Assembly (NCBI GenBank): GCA_964415065.1
Contig: CAYPYX010000073.1
Location: 1-11,284 of the forward strand
DNA: 11,284 nucleotides
Source: VMCP01 sp964415065
GTDB taxonomy: Bacteria; Bacteroidota; Bacteroidia; NS11-12g; UBA955
Direction of reading: 5' to 3'
Shown here in pieces: positions 1 to 9,606 of the stretch (within the stretch, counting starts at the first letter, position 1; the number at the start of each line of letters is the position of its first letter). Under the pieces are notes generated by a model that was given only the letters and a program-made list of their open reading frames with translations, ran no database searches and was not told the DNA's origin. A program made the position numbers and the translations under genes.

Positions 1-47
1 TACCCAATAATTTAACGTGAAATTCGTTAATCAGCAACAAGAAAGGC

Positions 48-3000
48 ATGTCGCGCAGTTTACTTTTATTATTAGCTTATACCATCAGCGGAATCGCTAT
101 CGCACAGACGGATACTACCGGTAAAATACCGTTTAAAGTAAAACCATCTGGAAACGACGATCCGAATAATTCTTATTCTTCAAATGTGGATTTAAAAGAT
201 CCGCTAAATTTAGTATGGAAATACAATCCCAAAACCAATCGTTATGAAGCGTATAAACAAGTTGGTTCATTATCTTATCCAACCGGCGAAAACTTAGGGG
301 TTACGGAATATTTTCAAAAAATCACCAAAGAAAAGAATAACGAGTACAATCGCACAAAATCACAGAATACTGATTACGGTCAAGCTATATCTAAAGGTGG
401 AGTTACCGATTACATCAAACCAGTTTTAAACAATCCTGCAATTTCCAAAATATTTGGCGCTGGTGCTGTAGATTTCCAATTAACCGGATCCGCAATGGTA
501 AAATTAGGCGGTACCATCAATGAGTACCGCAATCCAAATTACAGCAAGCGTCAACAAAAATACTTTGTTCCTGTTTTTGATCAACAACTGCAAATATCTG
601 CCAACGGTAATATCGGAGAATTCGTAAAATTAGGCATCAACTACGATACTGAAGCTCAGTTTGATTTCGACAATCAAACCAATCTAGGTTGGAAAGGTAA
701 ACCCGATGGTATATTAAAAGATGTGCAAGTAGGTAATGTCAACTTAAACCTACCTACCCAATTAATTAAACCCGCTAACAATTTATTTGGATTCTCCAAT
801 ACCATGCAGTTTGGTAAAACCACGATTAAAACCGTGTTTTCTCAAAACCGGGGTCAAAGCACGGAAACTGTATTAAAGGGAGGTGCTCAAATGAATGAAT
901 TTAAAATTTCGGCAGATAATTATGATCAAAACCGACATTTTTTCCTGTCCCAATTTTTCAGAGACAATTACGACAAATCGTTAGAAAATCTTCCCATCGT
1001 AGCATCTGGTGTTATTGTAAACCGAGTTGAAGTTTGGGTCACCAATCGTTCTGCTAACGTTGAAACGCCAAGAGATATCCTGGCATTTATGGATTTAGGG
1101 GAATCTAAACCTTATCGAAATCAGTTAGGAGGTAGCGCCAACTTAGCTCCCGATAATACGAGTAACTCAATTTTTGGTCAAATTCAGAACAACAATGCTG
1201 CTCGAGGTACAGGTTCTTCTGTAGACGAAATGTATCGCCTATTCCCCTATTTCGAACAAACCGTGGATTTTGACGTTTTGAATTACGCTCGTCAATTGAA
1301 AAACACCGAGTTTACCTTGAATTCACAATTGGGTTATATTTCATTAACACAACCCTTAAATAACGACGAAATTCTAGCCGTAGCTTTTGAATACACCTAC
1401 CAGGGCGAAACGTATCAAGTGGGAGAATTCTCCCGAGATGTTCCCCCCGGCGATCAGAAATTACTGTTCTTAAAAATGCTGAAAGGAAACACCATCAGAA
1501 CCCGATTACCAATTTGGGATTTGATGATGAAAAATATTTACAGCTTGAACACCTATTCACTTTCACTGGAGGATTTCAAATTAAATGTGATCTACGCTGA
1601 CGATACTTCAGGCGCCGATTATAATTTCATTCCCGTAGGTAAAGCAAATTTGCCTGCTTTAGCAAATGGAAATCCCTTGATTCGTGTTATGGGTTTGGAT
1701 AAGTTGAATCGCCAACAAGAAGCTAAACCGGATGGTATTTTCGACGCGATCGAGGGCATCACCATACAAACCAAAATGGCTCGAATCATTTTCCCTGTGG
1801 TAGAACCTTTTGGGTCGTATCTAAGAACCAAATTTGAATCTCGAACGGATCTTGCAGATTATTATTGCTATAATGCGGTTTACGACTCAACCAAATGGCT
1901 CGCCCAACAGGATGTAAAACACAATAAATTTTTCCTTCAAGGTAGCTTTAAGAGTTCAAACGGGGCTGAATTGTTTTTGGGAACGACCAACCTTCAGCGG
2001 GGATCTGTACGAGTTACTGCCAACGGACGTCCATTACAAGAAGGTATGGATTATGAAGTGGATTATGCAATGGGTCGGGTACGGATTATTAACCAAGGTC
2101 TTTTACAAGGTGGAGCAGAAATTCGTGCTTCAGCAGACGGACAAAGTTTCTTCAATATTCAGCAGAAAACATTGCTGGGCGGACGAGTTGAACATAAATA
2201 CAGCAAAAACCTACTGATTGGAGGTACCTTGCTTCACATGTATGAGCGTCCATTAACTTCAAAAACCAATTTTAATGAAGAACCGTTGTTGAATACTATT
2301 TTTGGTGCAGATATAGCTTATAGTTCTAAGTCGCGCTTCTTAACAAAAATGATCGATAAGCTTCCTTTTATAGAAACAAAAGAAATATCGAACATCACGG
2401 CTTATGCTGAATTCGCTCAAATCATCCCACATAATCACAAATCACAAGGGGACCAACGAGGTGTTTCAAATTTAGAAGATTTTGAAAATGCAGAATTGCC
2501 CAACGATTTCAAAGTGGTGAATAACTGGGTAGTGGCAAGTGTTCCTCAGAAACAACCGGATTTATTCCCTGAAACTACGAACTCAGATAAATTTACGTGG
2601 TTAAACAAACATGCGAAACTGAGTTTTTATACCATTGATCAATTGTTTTACAGAGACTTAGATATGCCCGACAATATTAAAAATCGGGTAGACGAAATTT
2701 TAAGTGATCCGTACATGCGTCAAATTGATCAGCGTGAAGTATTCCCCGAACGAAACTTCCCACAAGGAACACCAACCATTTTAGCTACGCTGGATTTAGC
2801 CTATAATCCCAAAGTTAAAGGGATGTATAACTTCAATTCCAACGATCAAGATATTAACGCCAACGGTGAATTTCTAGACCCAAGAAAGAGTTGGGCTGGA
2901 ATTATGCGACGTGTTGATCAAAATGACTTTGAAGCTGCAAATATTGATTACATTGAGATTTGGATGATGGATCCATTGATGAATAATCCTGCTCTAAGTG

Positions 3001-6000
3001 GTGAATTATTGTTGCATTTGGGTAACGTAAGCGAAGACATTTTACCGGATCGAAGAAAAGCATTTGAAAACGGATTACCCACCTCGGCAGCTACTGCTAA
3101 TGAAACAGATACCTCTGACTTTGGGATTGTTCCAACCGGACCACAAATTAACTTCGCTTTTGACAACAATCCTGCCACGTTAAAAACACAAGATTTAGGA
3201 TTAGATGGTTTGGGCGATGCAGAAGAAAAAGCGTTCTACGACACCGTTTATCTCGAAAAATTAAAAAATACCTTTGGTTCAAATTCACCGATTTATCAAA
3301 AAGCATTATTAGATCCATCCAACGATAATTTTGTTCATTACCTCGAGGAAAACTATACTCAAATCGATGCTGATATCGTTCAACGTTATTCACGCTATCA
3401 AGGGATGCAAGGCAACTCGAATCCTGATCGATTCACTGGAGCTTATGCTGATATGCCGAAATCTTCTACCACCCAACCCGATTTCGAAGATATCAACCGA
3501 GATTTTACCATGAATCAAAGCGAAGATTATTACCAATATCGAATAAAAATAAGTGGTTCTGACTTGAGCATTGGTAAAAACTATGTTTCCGATGTAGTAA
3601 CCAACACAGTTAAATTAAGAAACGGTAAAGACAAGGAAATTAAATGGTATCAATTCAAAATCCCCATTCGTGAATTCGAAAAAGCAGTAGGTAACATCTC
3701 AGATTTCAAGAGCATTCGTTTTATGCGAATGGTTATGACTGGATTTAACGACTCCGCTGTACTAAGGATGGGTTACATCAACATGGTTCGTGCGGACTGG
3801 CGCAGATACACCAACTCTTTGAAAACCCCGGGTGTTATTGTACCAGCTGACCCAAATGATGGAACTAAATTCGTTGTAAGTACAGTAAATTTAGAAGAAA
3901 ATAGCAAGAGATCTCCCGTAGCATACGTAACACCTCCCGGAATTGTACGCGTTCAAAATATGGCGTCTTTGGGTACCGTTTTGGAAAACGAACAAAGTTT
4001 GTCGTTAGTTGCATGTAATCTTCAACCGGGCGATGCACGTGGTGCATTTAAAACGGTAACTTACGATGTTCGTAACTACAAGAGAATGCAGTTGTTTGTT
4101 CATGCCGAAGAAGTAACACAAAACACAATTGAAGATGGCGAAGTATCCGTAATTCTTCGTTTCGGAACCGACTTAACGAGCAACTATTACGAGTACGAAG
4201 TACCCTTGAAAATGACTCGTGGTTATGTCAATACGAACCTTGCAAATGCAGATAAATTGGTTTGGCCGGATGAAAACATGATCGATTTGGAATTCGACAA
4301 ATTATTCAATTTGAAATTAGATCGTCAAAATGCCAATTGGCCCATGACCGCTCCTTATATCAAGCCGCTCGATAAAGGTAAAATCACCGTTATGGGATTA
4401 CCTGATTTATCCAATATTCGAGTAGTTTTAGTTGGAGTGAAAAACAATTCTCCGTTGCCCAAATGTTTCGAAGTTTGGACCAATGAATTACGCGTTAAAG
4501 ATATTGCCAATGGCGGTGGTTGGGCAGCCTTAGCCAATGTTCAAGCTCAATTAGCTGACTTAGGTCAAGTCAACATGGCTGGATCAATTCGTACAATAGG
4601 TTTTGGGGATGTAGACAAAAAGTTAAATCAACGAAGCTTGAGTAATAACTACAACTATGACATTGCTTCTAATTTAGAATTAGGAAAATTCTTCCCGGCA
4701 AAAACAGGCGTTAGTATTCCTGTTTATTTAGGGTGGTCTGAAAGTTATATTCAACCCAAGTTTAATCCTCTAAATCCAGATATCGAATTGAGACCTTATT
4801 TAGAAGGCATTCAAAATGTGGCTCTGAGAAATCAAATTAGAAAAGCCGCAGAAGATTATAACTCCCTTTTCAGTTTCAACGTTAATAATTTCAAAATCAA
4901 CAATCCAACAACTGGAAAAAAACGCCCTTGGAATGTTTCGAACTTTAATGGTAGTTACAGCTACCAAAGTCAATATCGAAGAAACCAACAAATTGAGGAG
5001 TATTTTATTAATACAACCCAAGCTACTATTGGGTATGCATATGGAATGAATACTAAATTCATACGACCATTCAAGAAAATAAAAAATAAGAATCTAGCTT
5101 TAGTGAGAGATTTTAACTTCAATTTCATTCCTTCGAATTTCACTTCACAACTCCAAATCAATCGTTTGTACAGTGAAAATCAAGCACGAAACAACAATAA
5201 CTTTGTTCAAATTAATCCCAGATTATACGATAAAAACTTCACGTTGAATCGTAATTACAATATGTCGATTCCGTTGGCAAGTTCATTAACCGTAAACTAC
5301 TCAGCGAATGTTGAAGCCCGTATTCAGGAACCATTTGGAGCTATCAATTCCCCCGAAAAACAAGACTCCATTCTCTCTGAATTCTTGGGATTCGGTAGAA
5401 CTTCGAGATTCTACCAAAGCGTAAATGCTTCTTACACTTTCCCATTCCAAAAGATTGGTGTATTAAAATGGATCAGTGCCAATGCAACATACAATGGAAG
5501 TTATGAGTGGCGCCAAGCTCCTCCGGCTTTTGCTACTTTAGGTAATAATATACAAAACAGTCAAGACATTAATTTAACAACCCAGCTAAATTTCAGTCAA
5601 TTGTATAACCAAGTTCCTTTCCTAAAGGACTACAGAAATCCCAAGAAAAAGAAAAAAGATCCTAAATCAGAGAAAAAAGAAGGCAAAGAAGAGGCATTTG
5701 CAAGTGCAATTGAAAAAGGCAAAGAATCTTCGAGTAACAAACCCCACCCTGCCGTTGTACTAGTGGGTGATTTCTTAACGATGTTCAAAAATGCCAACTT
5801 CAATATTTCTCAGAAACAAGGAACTGAATTGCCCGGATTTGGTTTCCGTCCAGATTATTTTGGATACAATTTCAAACATTTACAACCCGGTTTAGGATTC
5901 GCATTTGGTCAGCAAGATGAATCAATTCGATTCAAATTAGCCAATCAAGGCGCTTTAAAACAAGATACCCGTCAGGCCAATTTCTACAGAAATAATTCCA

Positions 6001-7124
6001 CTCAAAATATTACGGGAAATATCACGATTGAACCGTTCAAGGATTTCCGTATTCGCTTGGATTTCCTGAGAAATGAGGTTCGTGGAACCCAAAGTATATT
6101 CAAGTACGATGGACTGAAATGGATGGATGAAGGGTTAACTCAAAATGGTACTTACACGGTTTCAGGCATTTATGTACAAACCCATTTTGTCAAGGACATC
6201 AATCAAAATGAAAACCATCCGAATCCCGTTTTCGATGCATTTATTGCCAACCGTTACACAGTTGCAGCCCGACTTCAGGGAGTAGATCCCCGATTTGCAG
6301 GAGCAGCTGGAACCATTATCGATACCATTACTAAATACCCTATGGGCTATTCAAAAGCTGCTCAAGATGTAATTATTGGTGGATTCCACATGGCCTATTC
6401 TGGCGGAGATGTGGGAAGAGGCGACATTAGTGGATTCCCTAAAATTCCATTACCGAACTGGAATATCAACTATAATGGATTATCCAAGCTCCCTGGTTTA
6501 TCCGACATTTTCACCAATATCAACATCAAACACGCTTACAAAGGAACCTATACTATCGGTAATTACACACAAAACTTGAAGTACAAATCCGATGAAACTC
6601 CGGAAATGGGTAAAGATTTGACTCCGAAATACCAAATTGCGGACGCCACTATCTCCGAAGGTTTCTATCCTTTAGCTGGATTAAATGTTACTACCAAAAA
6701 TAACTGGACATTGGGATTTGAATACAAACGTTCGAGAATTTTAAAGCTGTTTGCATCTAGTTTCAATTTAACTGAAATGCGTCAAAACGAGTTCCAATTA
6801 AATGCAGGATACCGAGTAACTGGATTAACCTTACCTATTAAACGACGTGGACGTAAAATTTATTTGCCCAACGATTTCCGATTTGATTTGGCAGTTTCTA
6901 TCAACGACAACGTTACCGTTATTCGCAAAATCGATGTCAATGTGAATCGTTACACCGCAGGTATGACCAATATCCGCATCAGTCCATCTGCAACGTATCA
7001 AGTCAATCAGAAAATCAATTTGGCATTGCGTTACAATCGCGTAATCATGGATCCGAAAATTCAGACTCAGTATTATACGTCATTAACTGATTTTGGAATT
7101 GAATTAAGATACACATTTAACTAA
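48..7124 (+). CDS. sprA: Type IX secretion system outer-membrane translocon SprA (Sov)
   Basis: SprA forms the giant outer-membrane beta-barrel through which the T9SS exports folded proteins; in gliding species it also exports the motility adhesins. The 2358 residues match the family's usual size of about 2,300-2,500. Residues 1-19 are a signal peptide (R3, Leu run 5-9, cleavage after AIA, then Q20). Family signatures seen directly: the SprA N-terminal-type region starting YFVPVFDQQLQISANG (172 on), NLEDFEN (808-814), the block from DFKSIRFMRM to DWRRY (1219-1254), a block starting VNLEEN (1280 on, including NEQSLSL and YKRMQLFVHAEE), and LPGFGFRPDYFGYNF (1928 on). The rest alternates polar and aromatic residues as barrel strands do, ending YTFN. 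A Lys/Glu-rich loop lies at about 1865-1903. ATG 48 is the only plausible start after the in-frame TGA at 18-20. No frameshift or internal stop is present. Known partners (PorV, Plug) are not in the window. Family assignment is near certain. Confidence 0.97.
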   Translation: MSRSLLLLLAYTISGIAIAQTDTTGKIPFKVKPSGNDDPNNSYSSNVDLKDPLNLVWKYNPKTNRYEAYKQVGSLSYPTGENLGVTEYFQKITKEKNNEYNRTKSQNTDYGQAISKGGVTDYIKPVLNNPAISKIFGAGAVDFQLTGSAMVKLGGTINEYRNPNYSKRQQKYFVPVFDQQLQISANGNIGEFVKLGINYDTEAQFDFDNQTNLGWKGKPDGILKDVQVGNVNLNLPTQLIKPANNLFGFSNTMQFGKTTIKTVFSQNRGQSTETVLKGGAQMNEFKISADNYDQNRHFFLSQFFRDNYDKSLENLPIVASGVIVNRVEVWVTNRSANVETPRDILAFMDLGESKPYRNQLGGSANLAPDNTSNSIFGQIQNNNAARGTGSSVDEMYRLFPYFEQTVDFDVLNYARQLKNTEFTLNSQLGYISLTQPLNNDEILAVAFEYTYQGETYQVGEFSRDVPPGDQKLLFLKMLKGNTIRTRLPIWDLMMKNIYSLNTYSLSLEDFKLNVIYADDTSGADYNFIPVGKANLPALANGNPLIRVMGLDKLNRQQEAKPDGIFDAIEGITIQTKMARIIFPVVEPFGSYLRTKFESRTDLADYYCYNAVYDSTKWLAQQDVKHNKFFLQGSFKSSNGAELFLGTTNLQRGSVRVTANGRPLQEGMDYEVDYAMGRVRIINQGLLQGGAEIRASADGQSFFNIQQKTLLGGRVEHKYSKNLLIGGTLLHMYERPLTSKTNFNEEPLLNTIFGADIAYSSKSRFLTKMIDKLPFIETKEISNITAYAEFAQIIPHNHKSQGDQRGVSNLEDFENAELPNDFKVVNNWVVASVPQKQPDLFPETTNSDKFTWLNKHAKLSFYTIDQLFYRDLDMPDNIKNRVDEILSDPYMRQIDQREVFPERNFPQGTPTILATLDLAYNPKVKGMYNFNSNDQDINANGEFLDPRKSWAGIMRRVDQNDFEAANIDYIEIWMMDPLMNNPALSGELLLHLGNVSEDILPDRRKAFENGLPTSAATANETDTSDFGIVPTGPQINFAFDNNPATLKTQDLGLDGLGDAEEKAFYDTVYLEKLKNTFGSNSPIYQKALLDPSNDNFVHYLEENYTQIDADIVQRYSRYQGMQGNSNPDRFTGAYADMPKSSTTQPDFEDINRDFTMNQSEDYYQYRIKISGSDLSIGKNYVSDVVTNTVKLRNGKDKEIKWYQFKIPIREFEKAVGNISDFKSIRFMRMVMTGFNDSAVLRMGYINMVRADWRRYTNSLKTPGVIVPADPNDGTKFVVSTVNLEENSKRSPVAYVTPPGIVRVQNMASLGTVLENEQSLSLVACNLQPGDARGAFKTVTYDVRNYKRMQLFVHAEEVTQNTIEDGEVSVILRFGTDLTSNYYEYEVPLKMTRGYVNTNLANADKLVWPDENMIDLEFDKLFNLKLDRQNANWPMTAPYIKPLDKGKITVMGLPDLSNIRVVLVGVKNNSPLPKCFEVWTNELRVKDIANGGGWAALANVQAQLADLGQVNMAGSIRTIGFGDVDKKLNQRSLSNNYNYDIASNLELGKFFPAKTGVSIPVYLGWSESYIQPKFNPLNPDIELRPYLEGIQNVALRNQIRKAAEDYNSLFSFNVNNFKINNPTTGKKRPWNVSNFNGSYSYQSQYRRNQQIEEYFINTTQATIGYAYGMNTKFIRPFKKIKNKNLALVRDFNFNFIPSNFTSQLQINRLYSENQARNNNNFVQINPRLYDKNFTLNRNYNMSIPLASSLTVNYSANVEARIQEPFGAINSPEKQDSILSEFLGFGRTSRFYQSVNASYTFPFQKIGVLKWISANATYNGSYEWRQAPPAFATLGNNIQNSQDINLTTQLNFSQLYNQVPFLKDYRNPKKKKKDPKSEKKEGKEEAFASAIEKGKESSSNKPHPAVVLVGDFLTMFKNANFNISQKQGTELPGFGFRPDYFGYNFKHLQPGLGFAFGQQDESIRFKLANQGALKQDTRQANFYRNNSTQNITGNITIEPFKDFRIRLDFLRNEVRGTQSIFKYDGLKWMDEGLTQNGTYTVSGIYVQTHFVKDINQNENHPNPVFDAFIANRYTVAARLQGVDPRFAGAAGTIIDTITKYPMGYSKAAQDVIIGGFHMAYSGGDVGRGDISGFPKIPLPNWNINYNGLSKLPGLSDIFTNINIKHAYKGTYTIGNYTQNLKYKSDETPEMGKDLTPKYQIADATISEGFYPLAGLNVTTKNNWTLGFEYKRSRILKLFASSFNLTEMRQNEFQLNAGYRVTGLTLPIKRRGRKIYLPNDFRFDLAVSINDNVTVIRKIDVNVNRYTAGMTNIRISPSATYQVNQKINLALRYNRVIMDPKIQTQYYTSLTDFGIELRYTFN

Positions 7125-7184
7125 ACCTCACGGGATTTAGCAATTTATAATTTTTAACATTTGGAATTTAAATATTGGGTACAC

Positions 7185-9605
7185 ATGCCGAGCTCTCATC
7201 TCAATCAAATTAAATCATGGTTTAATTCCAGAAAATCTTTTTACTTATTTCGGGGGATAATATTGGCGTTTCATGAAAGATTGCAGCTAAAACGATTTAA
7301 CTTGTTTACTTCTAGTGGGATGTTTAGGGCGTTTCAAGAAAGATTGCTGCAACAACGATTTAACTTGTTTACAGCTAGTGGGATGTTTTTGGCGTTAACA
7401 TCATTATTACTGCTTTCTAATACCAGTGCCCAATCCCAACAACAAATTCCAACCGGAACTTGGAGATCTCACTTAAGTTATAAAAATGCACAAATCTGTG
7501 AAGCTTCTACCCGATTTGTTTATTCAGCATCCGAAAATGGTTTTTGGAGAACCAATGATTTTGGTGAAACAACGGTGCTAAAGAAAACAGATGGATTCAA
7601 TGGTCTAGAAGTTACCTCATTAGGATTCTCACAAGAAAAAAACACCCTTTTCATCGGATATAGCGATGGCAATATCGATTTGTTAATAAATGACTCCAGA
7701 ATCATCAATATCCCAGGATTCAAAAACAAACTCCTACAAGGTGACAAACAGATTCTTCACGTTTCCTTTTTCCAAAATGATGCCATAGTTTCAACTTATT
7801 TCGGATTGTTAATTATCGATCTTAACAAAGGTGAAATTAGAGATAGTTACACCTCAATTGGAGATATGGGAACTGAAATACCTGTATTTTCCTCATGTAT
7901 ATCCAACGACAGTATATTTATTGCAACACAAAATGGAATACGCAAAGCGCGTTGGAATCGGATTGAAAATTTAAACGACTTCAATCGCTGGACTTGGGCT
8001 TATAAAAGAAACAGATGTTCTAATTTAGCTTCCTTTAACGATACGGTTTTCTTTGAAACCGACTCGTTGGTATGGAAATACAATCGCGGGAATATCAACA
8101 TTTTACGTCCCGACAAAAGAAAAATTGCTCGGATATTCAATACTGGGAATTCTTTGCATGTGGTTCGACAAGGAGAAATCTTTCGTATCAATAATCTTGG
8201 GTACTCCACTACCTCTATTAATATTGTTAGTTCAGCAACCTTGTTTAATAATAATTACTGGTTCTGTACCGGAATTGGACCAGGAGTTATCAAGAAGGAA
8301 AGTAACAACGAATACTCGTTTATGCCCAATGGCCCAGATCGTGCTTCTGTTTTTGATATGAGTAAATCTGGTAATTTACTTTTAGTTACAGGCGGTGGAG
8401 TGAGTAGCACTTTTGGAAATGCATTCAATAATTCAGGGTTTTATTTGTACGATGAAAATGGTTGGAAAAGCAACTTAGAATCTCCATTTAACCAAAATAT
8501 GTACGATTTTACCTTTGCATTACACCGTAAAATTGATAACCATTTATTTGCAGCTACACATTCCAATGGGATTCTCGAATTCAAAGGCAAAGAAATCATC
8601 CAACGTTACGATAATTCGAATAGTCCTCTCAAAAGAATTGGTGACACTTCCTTTATTCATATCGGAGGGATGGCCGAGGATAGTAAAGGAAATTTATGGA
8701 TTGTCAATTACAACGAAGAATTTGCTTTGCTAAAACTAACCCGTTCCACCGGAATTTGGAATAAATTCAAGTTGTCACAAAGCAATATTAAGAAACTCGT
8801 AATTGATGACCAGGATAGGAAATGGATGCTCTTAACCGATGGCGGTATTTTAGTTTTCCATGAAGGCAAAAATATTGATTCCGACTTAGATGATGAATAT
8901 TTAAAACTGAGTCAATCAGAAGGTTTAATTACACCGGATGTACTTTCTCTATGCGCAGATAAAAATGGCTATGTTTGGATTGGTACCAACCAAGGATTAA
9001 ACGTATTTACCGGTTCTTATGATTTTTTCTCCGGGATAACATTAGACCGATTTATTGTTGAACAAGATGGTGCAGTGGGATATTTAATGGGAGAAGAAAC
9101 CATAAATGATATTCTTGTGGATGGTGGAAATCGCAAGTGGATGGCAACTAATAATGGAGTTTTCTGTATCGATGAATTTGGTCAACGCGTAATTCGTCAT
9201 TTTACTATTGAAAATTCACCCTTGATTTCAAATCGTGTAAGAACTGTTGGTCAACTTTCAAATACTAGTGAAATTTTCATGGGTACAGACAAAGGAATTG
9301 TCTCTTACCGTAATGATGCAGGATTCGGAAGTGATCAATTTGACAAAGTGGTAATTTACCCGAATCCGGTACCTCCAAAATTCGACGGGTTCATCACCAT
9401 AGAGGGATTGGCCAATAATGCGGATGTGAAAATTGTAGATTTACAGGGTAAAGTAGTCTATCAAACCAAAGCTAATGGATCTAAGGCCACTTGGAGTGGC
9501 GTTCGTTTCGATGGTAGTCGCCCGAACAGTGGTGTCTATTTTGTGCTAGCAATCAATAGTGATGGCAGTGAGACAGCGATGGGAAAATTTGTATTTATCA
9601 AATAA
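7185..9605 (+). CDS. porZ: T9SS attachment-complex protein PorZ (two beta-propellers plus C-terminal sorting-like domain)
   Basis: PorZ is a surface subunit of the T9SS attachment complex with PorU, PorV and PorQ; in Porphyromonas it is reported to bind A-type lipopolysaccharide for cargo anchoring. Numbering from the upstream TTG at 7161: hydrophobic signal segment 75-90 ending NTSA, then QSQQQ; N-terminal propeller with GTWRSHLSYKNA, SENGFW (124-129) and LFIGYSDGNIDLL (163-175); second propeller with WMLLTDGGI (555 on), WIGTNQGLNVF (606-616), WMATNNGVFCID (660-671) and FMGTDKG (706-712); C-terminal sandwich from YPNP (733-736) to the end, with LQGKVVYQ and NSGVYFVLA. Total length suits PorZ. 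The start is doubtful: TTG 7161, ATG 7185, ATG 7320 and ATG 7383 are in frame. The last leaves no basic n-region; 7320 gives a normal signal peptide with R3, R8 and R13. A repeat lies in this zone. It follows sprA by 60 bases, so co-transcription is likely. An ordinary two-component-regulator-propeller protein with a sorting domain is the alternative, but the N-terminal motif favours PorZ. Confidence 0.85.
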   Translation: MPSSHLNQIKSWFNSRKSFYLFRGIILAFHERLQLKRFNLFTSSGMFRAFQERLLQQRFNLFTASGMFLALTSLLLLSNTSAQSQQQIPTGTWRSHLSYKNAQICEASTRFVYSASENGFWRTNDFGETTVLKKTDGFNGLEVTSLGFSQEKNTLFIGYSDGNIDLLINDSRIINIPGFKNKLLQGDKQILHVSFFQNDAIVSTYFGLLIIDLNKGEIRDSYTSIGDMGTEIPVFSSCISNDSIFIATQNGIRKARWNRIENLNDFNRWTWAYKRNRCSNLASFNDTVFFETDSLVWKYNRGNINILRPDKRKIARIFNTGNSLHVVRQGEIFRINNLGYSTTSINIVSSATLFNNNYWFCTGIGPGVIKKESNNEYSFMPNGPDRASVFDMSKSGNLLLVTGGGVSSTFGNAFNNSGFYLYDENGWKSNLESPFNQNMYDFTFALHRKIDNHLFAATHSNGILEFKGKEIIQRYDNSNSPLKRIGDTSFIHIGGMAEDSKGNLWIVNYNEEFALLKLTRSTGIWNKFKLSQSNIKKLVIDDQDRKWMLLTDGGILVFHEGKNIDSDLDDEYLKLSQSEGLITPDVLSLCADKNGYVWIGTNQGLNVFTGSYDFFSGITLDRFIVEQDGAVGYLMGEETINDILVDGGNRKWMATNNGVFCIDEFGQRVIRHFTIENSPLISNRVRTVGQLSNTSEIFMGTDKGIVSYRNDAGFGSDQFDKVVIYPNPVPPKFDGFITIEGLANNADVKIVDLQGKVVYQTKANGSKATWSGVRFDGSRPNSGVYFVLAINSDGSETAMGKFVFIK
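7254..7396 (+). repeat. 63-bp tandem repeat in the 5' end of porZ (two full units and a partial third)
   Basis: Units span 7254-7316 and 7317-7379, with a partial third copy at 7380-7396. By hand alignment the two full units differ at 11 of 63 positions. Each unit encodes 21 residues in the porZ frame, including the shared RFNLFT core and an AFHERL/AFQERL segment. Each copy begins GGG followed by ATA (unit 1) or ATG (units 2 and 3), so the in-frame ATGs at 7320 and 7383 occupy equivalent positions. The stretch just upstream (about 7215-7253) shows faint similarity that could be an older, decayed unit. The unit length is a multiple of three, so duplication did not break the frame. Confidence 0.9.
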
Positions 9606-9606
9606 C

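Noticed and set aside
39..46. AAGAAAGG before the sprA ATG as a Shine-Dalgarno site
   Set aside because: It ends one base before the start codon, too close for normal pairing, and Bacteroidota seldom rely on such sites.
1..47. Tail of an upstream gene such as ruvA
   Set aside because: All three plus-strand frames hit a stop within the first 20 bases, and the few codons visible are too short to assign.
7155..7185. Possible Bacteroidota -7 promoter element (near TAnnTTTG) in the sprA-porZ gap
   Set aside because: The closest match, around AACATTTG, misses the first base, and there is no convincing -33 element at proper spacing. AT-rich DNA yields such matches by chance.
8053..8361. 102-codon plus-strand open frame overlapping porZ
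   Set aside because: It is in another frame inside conserved propeller coding sequence and shows no recognisable domain; a shadow frame.
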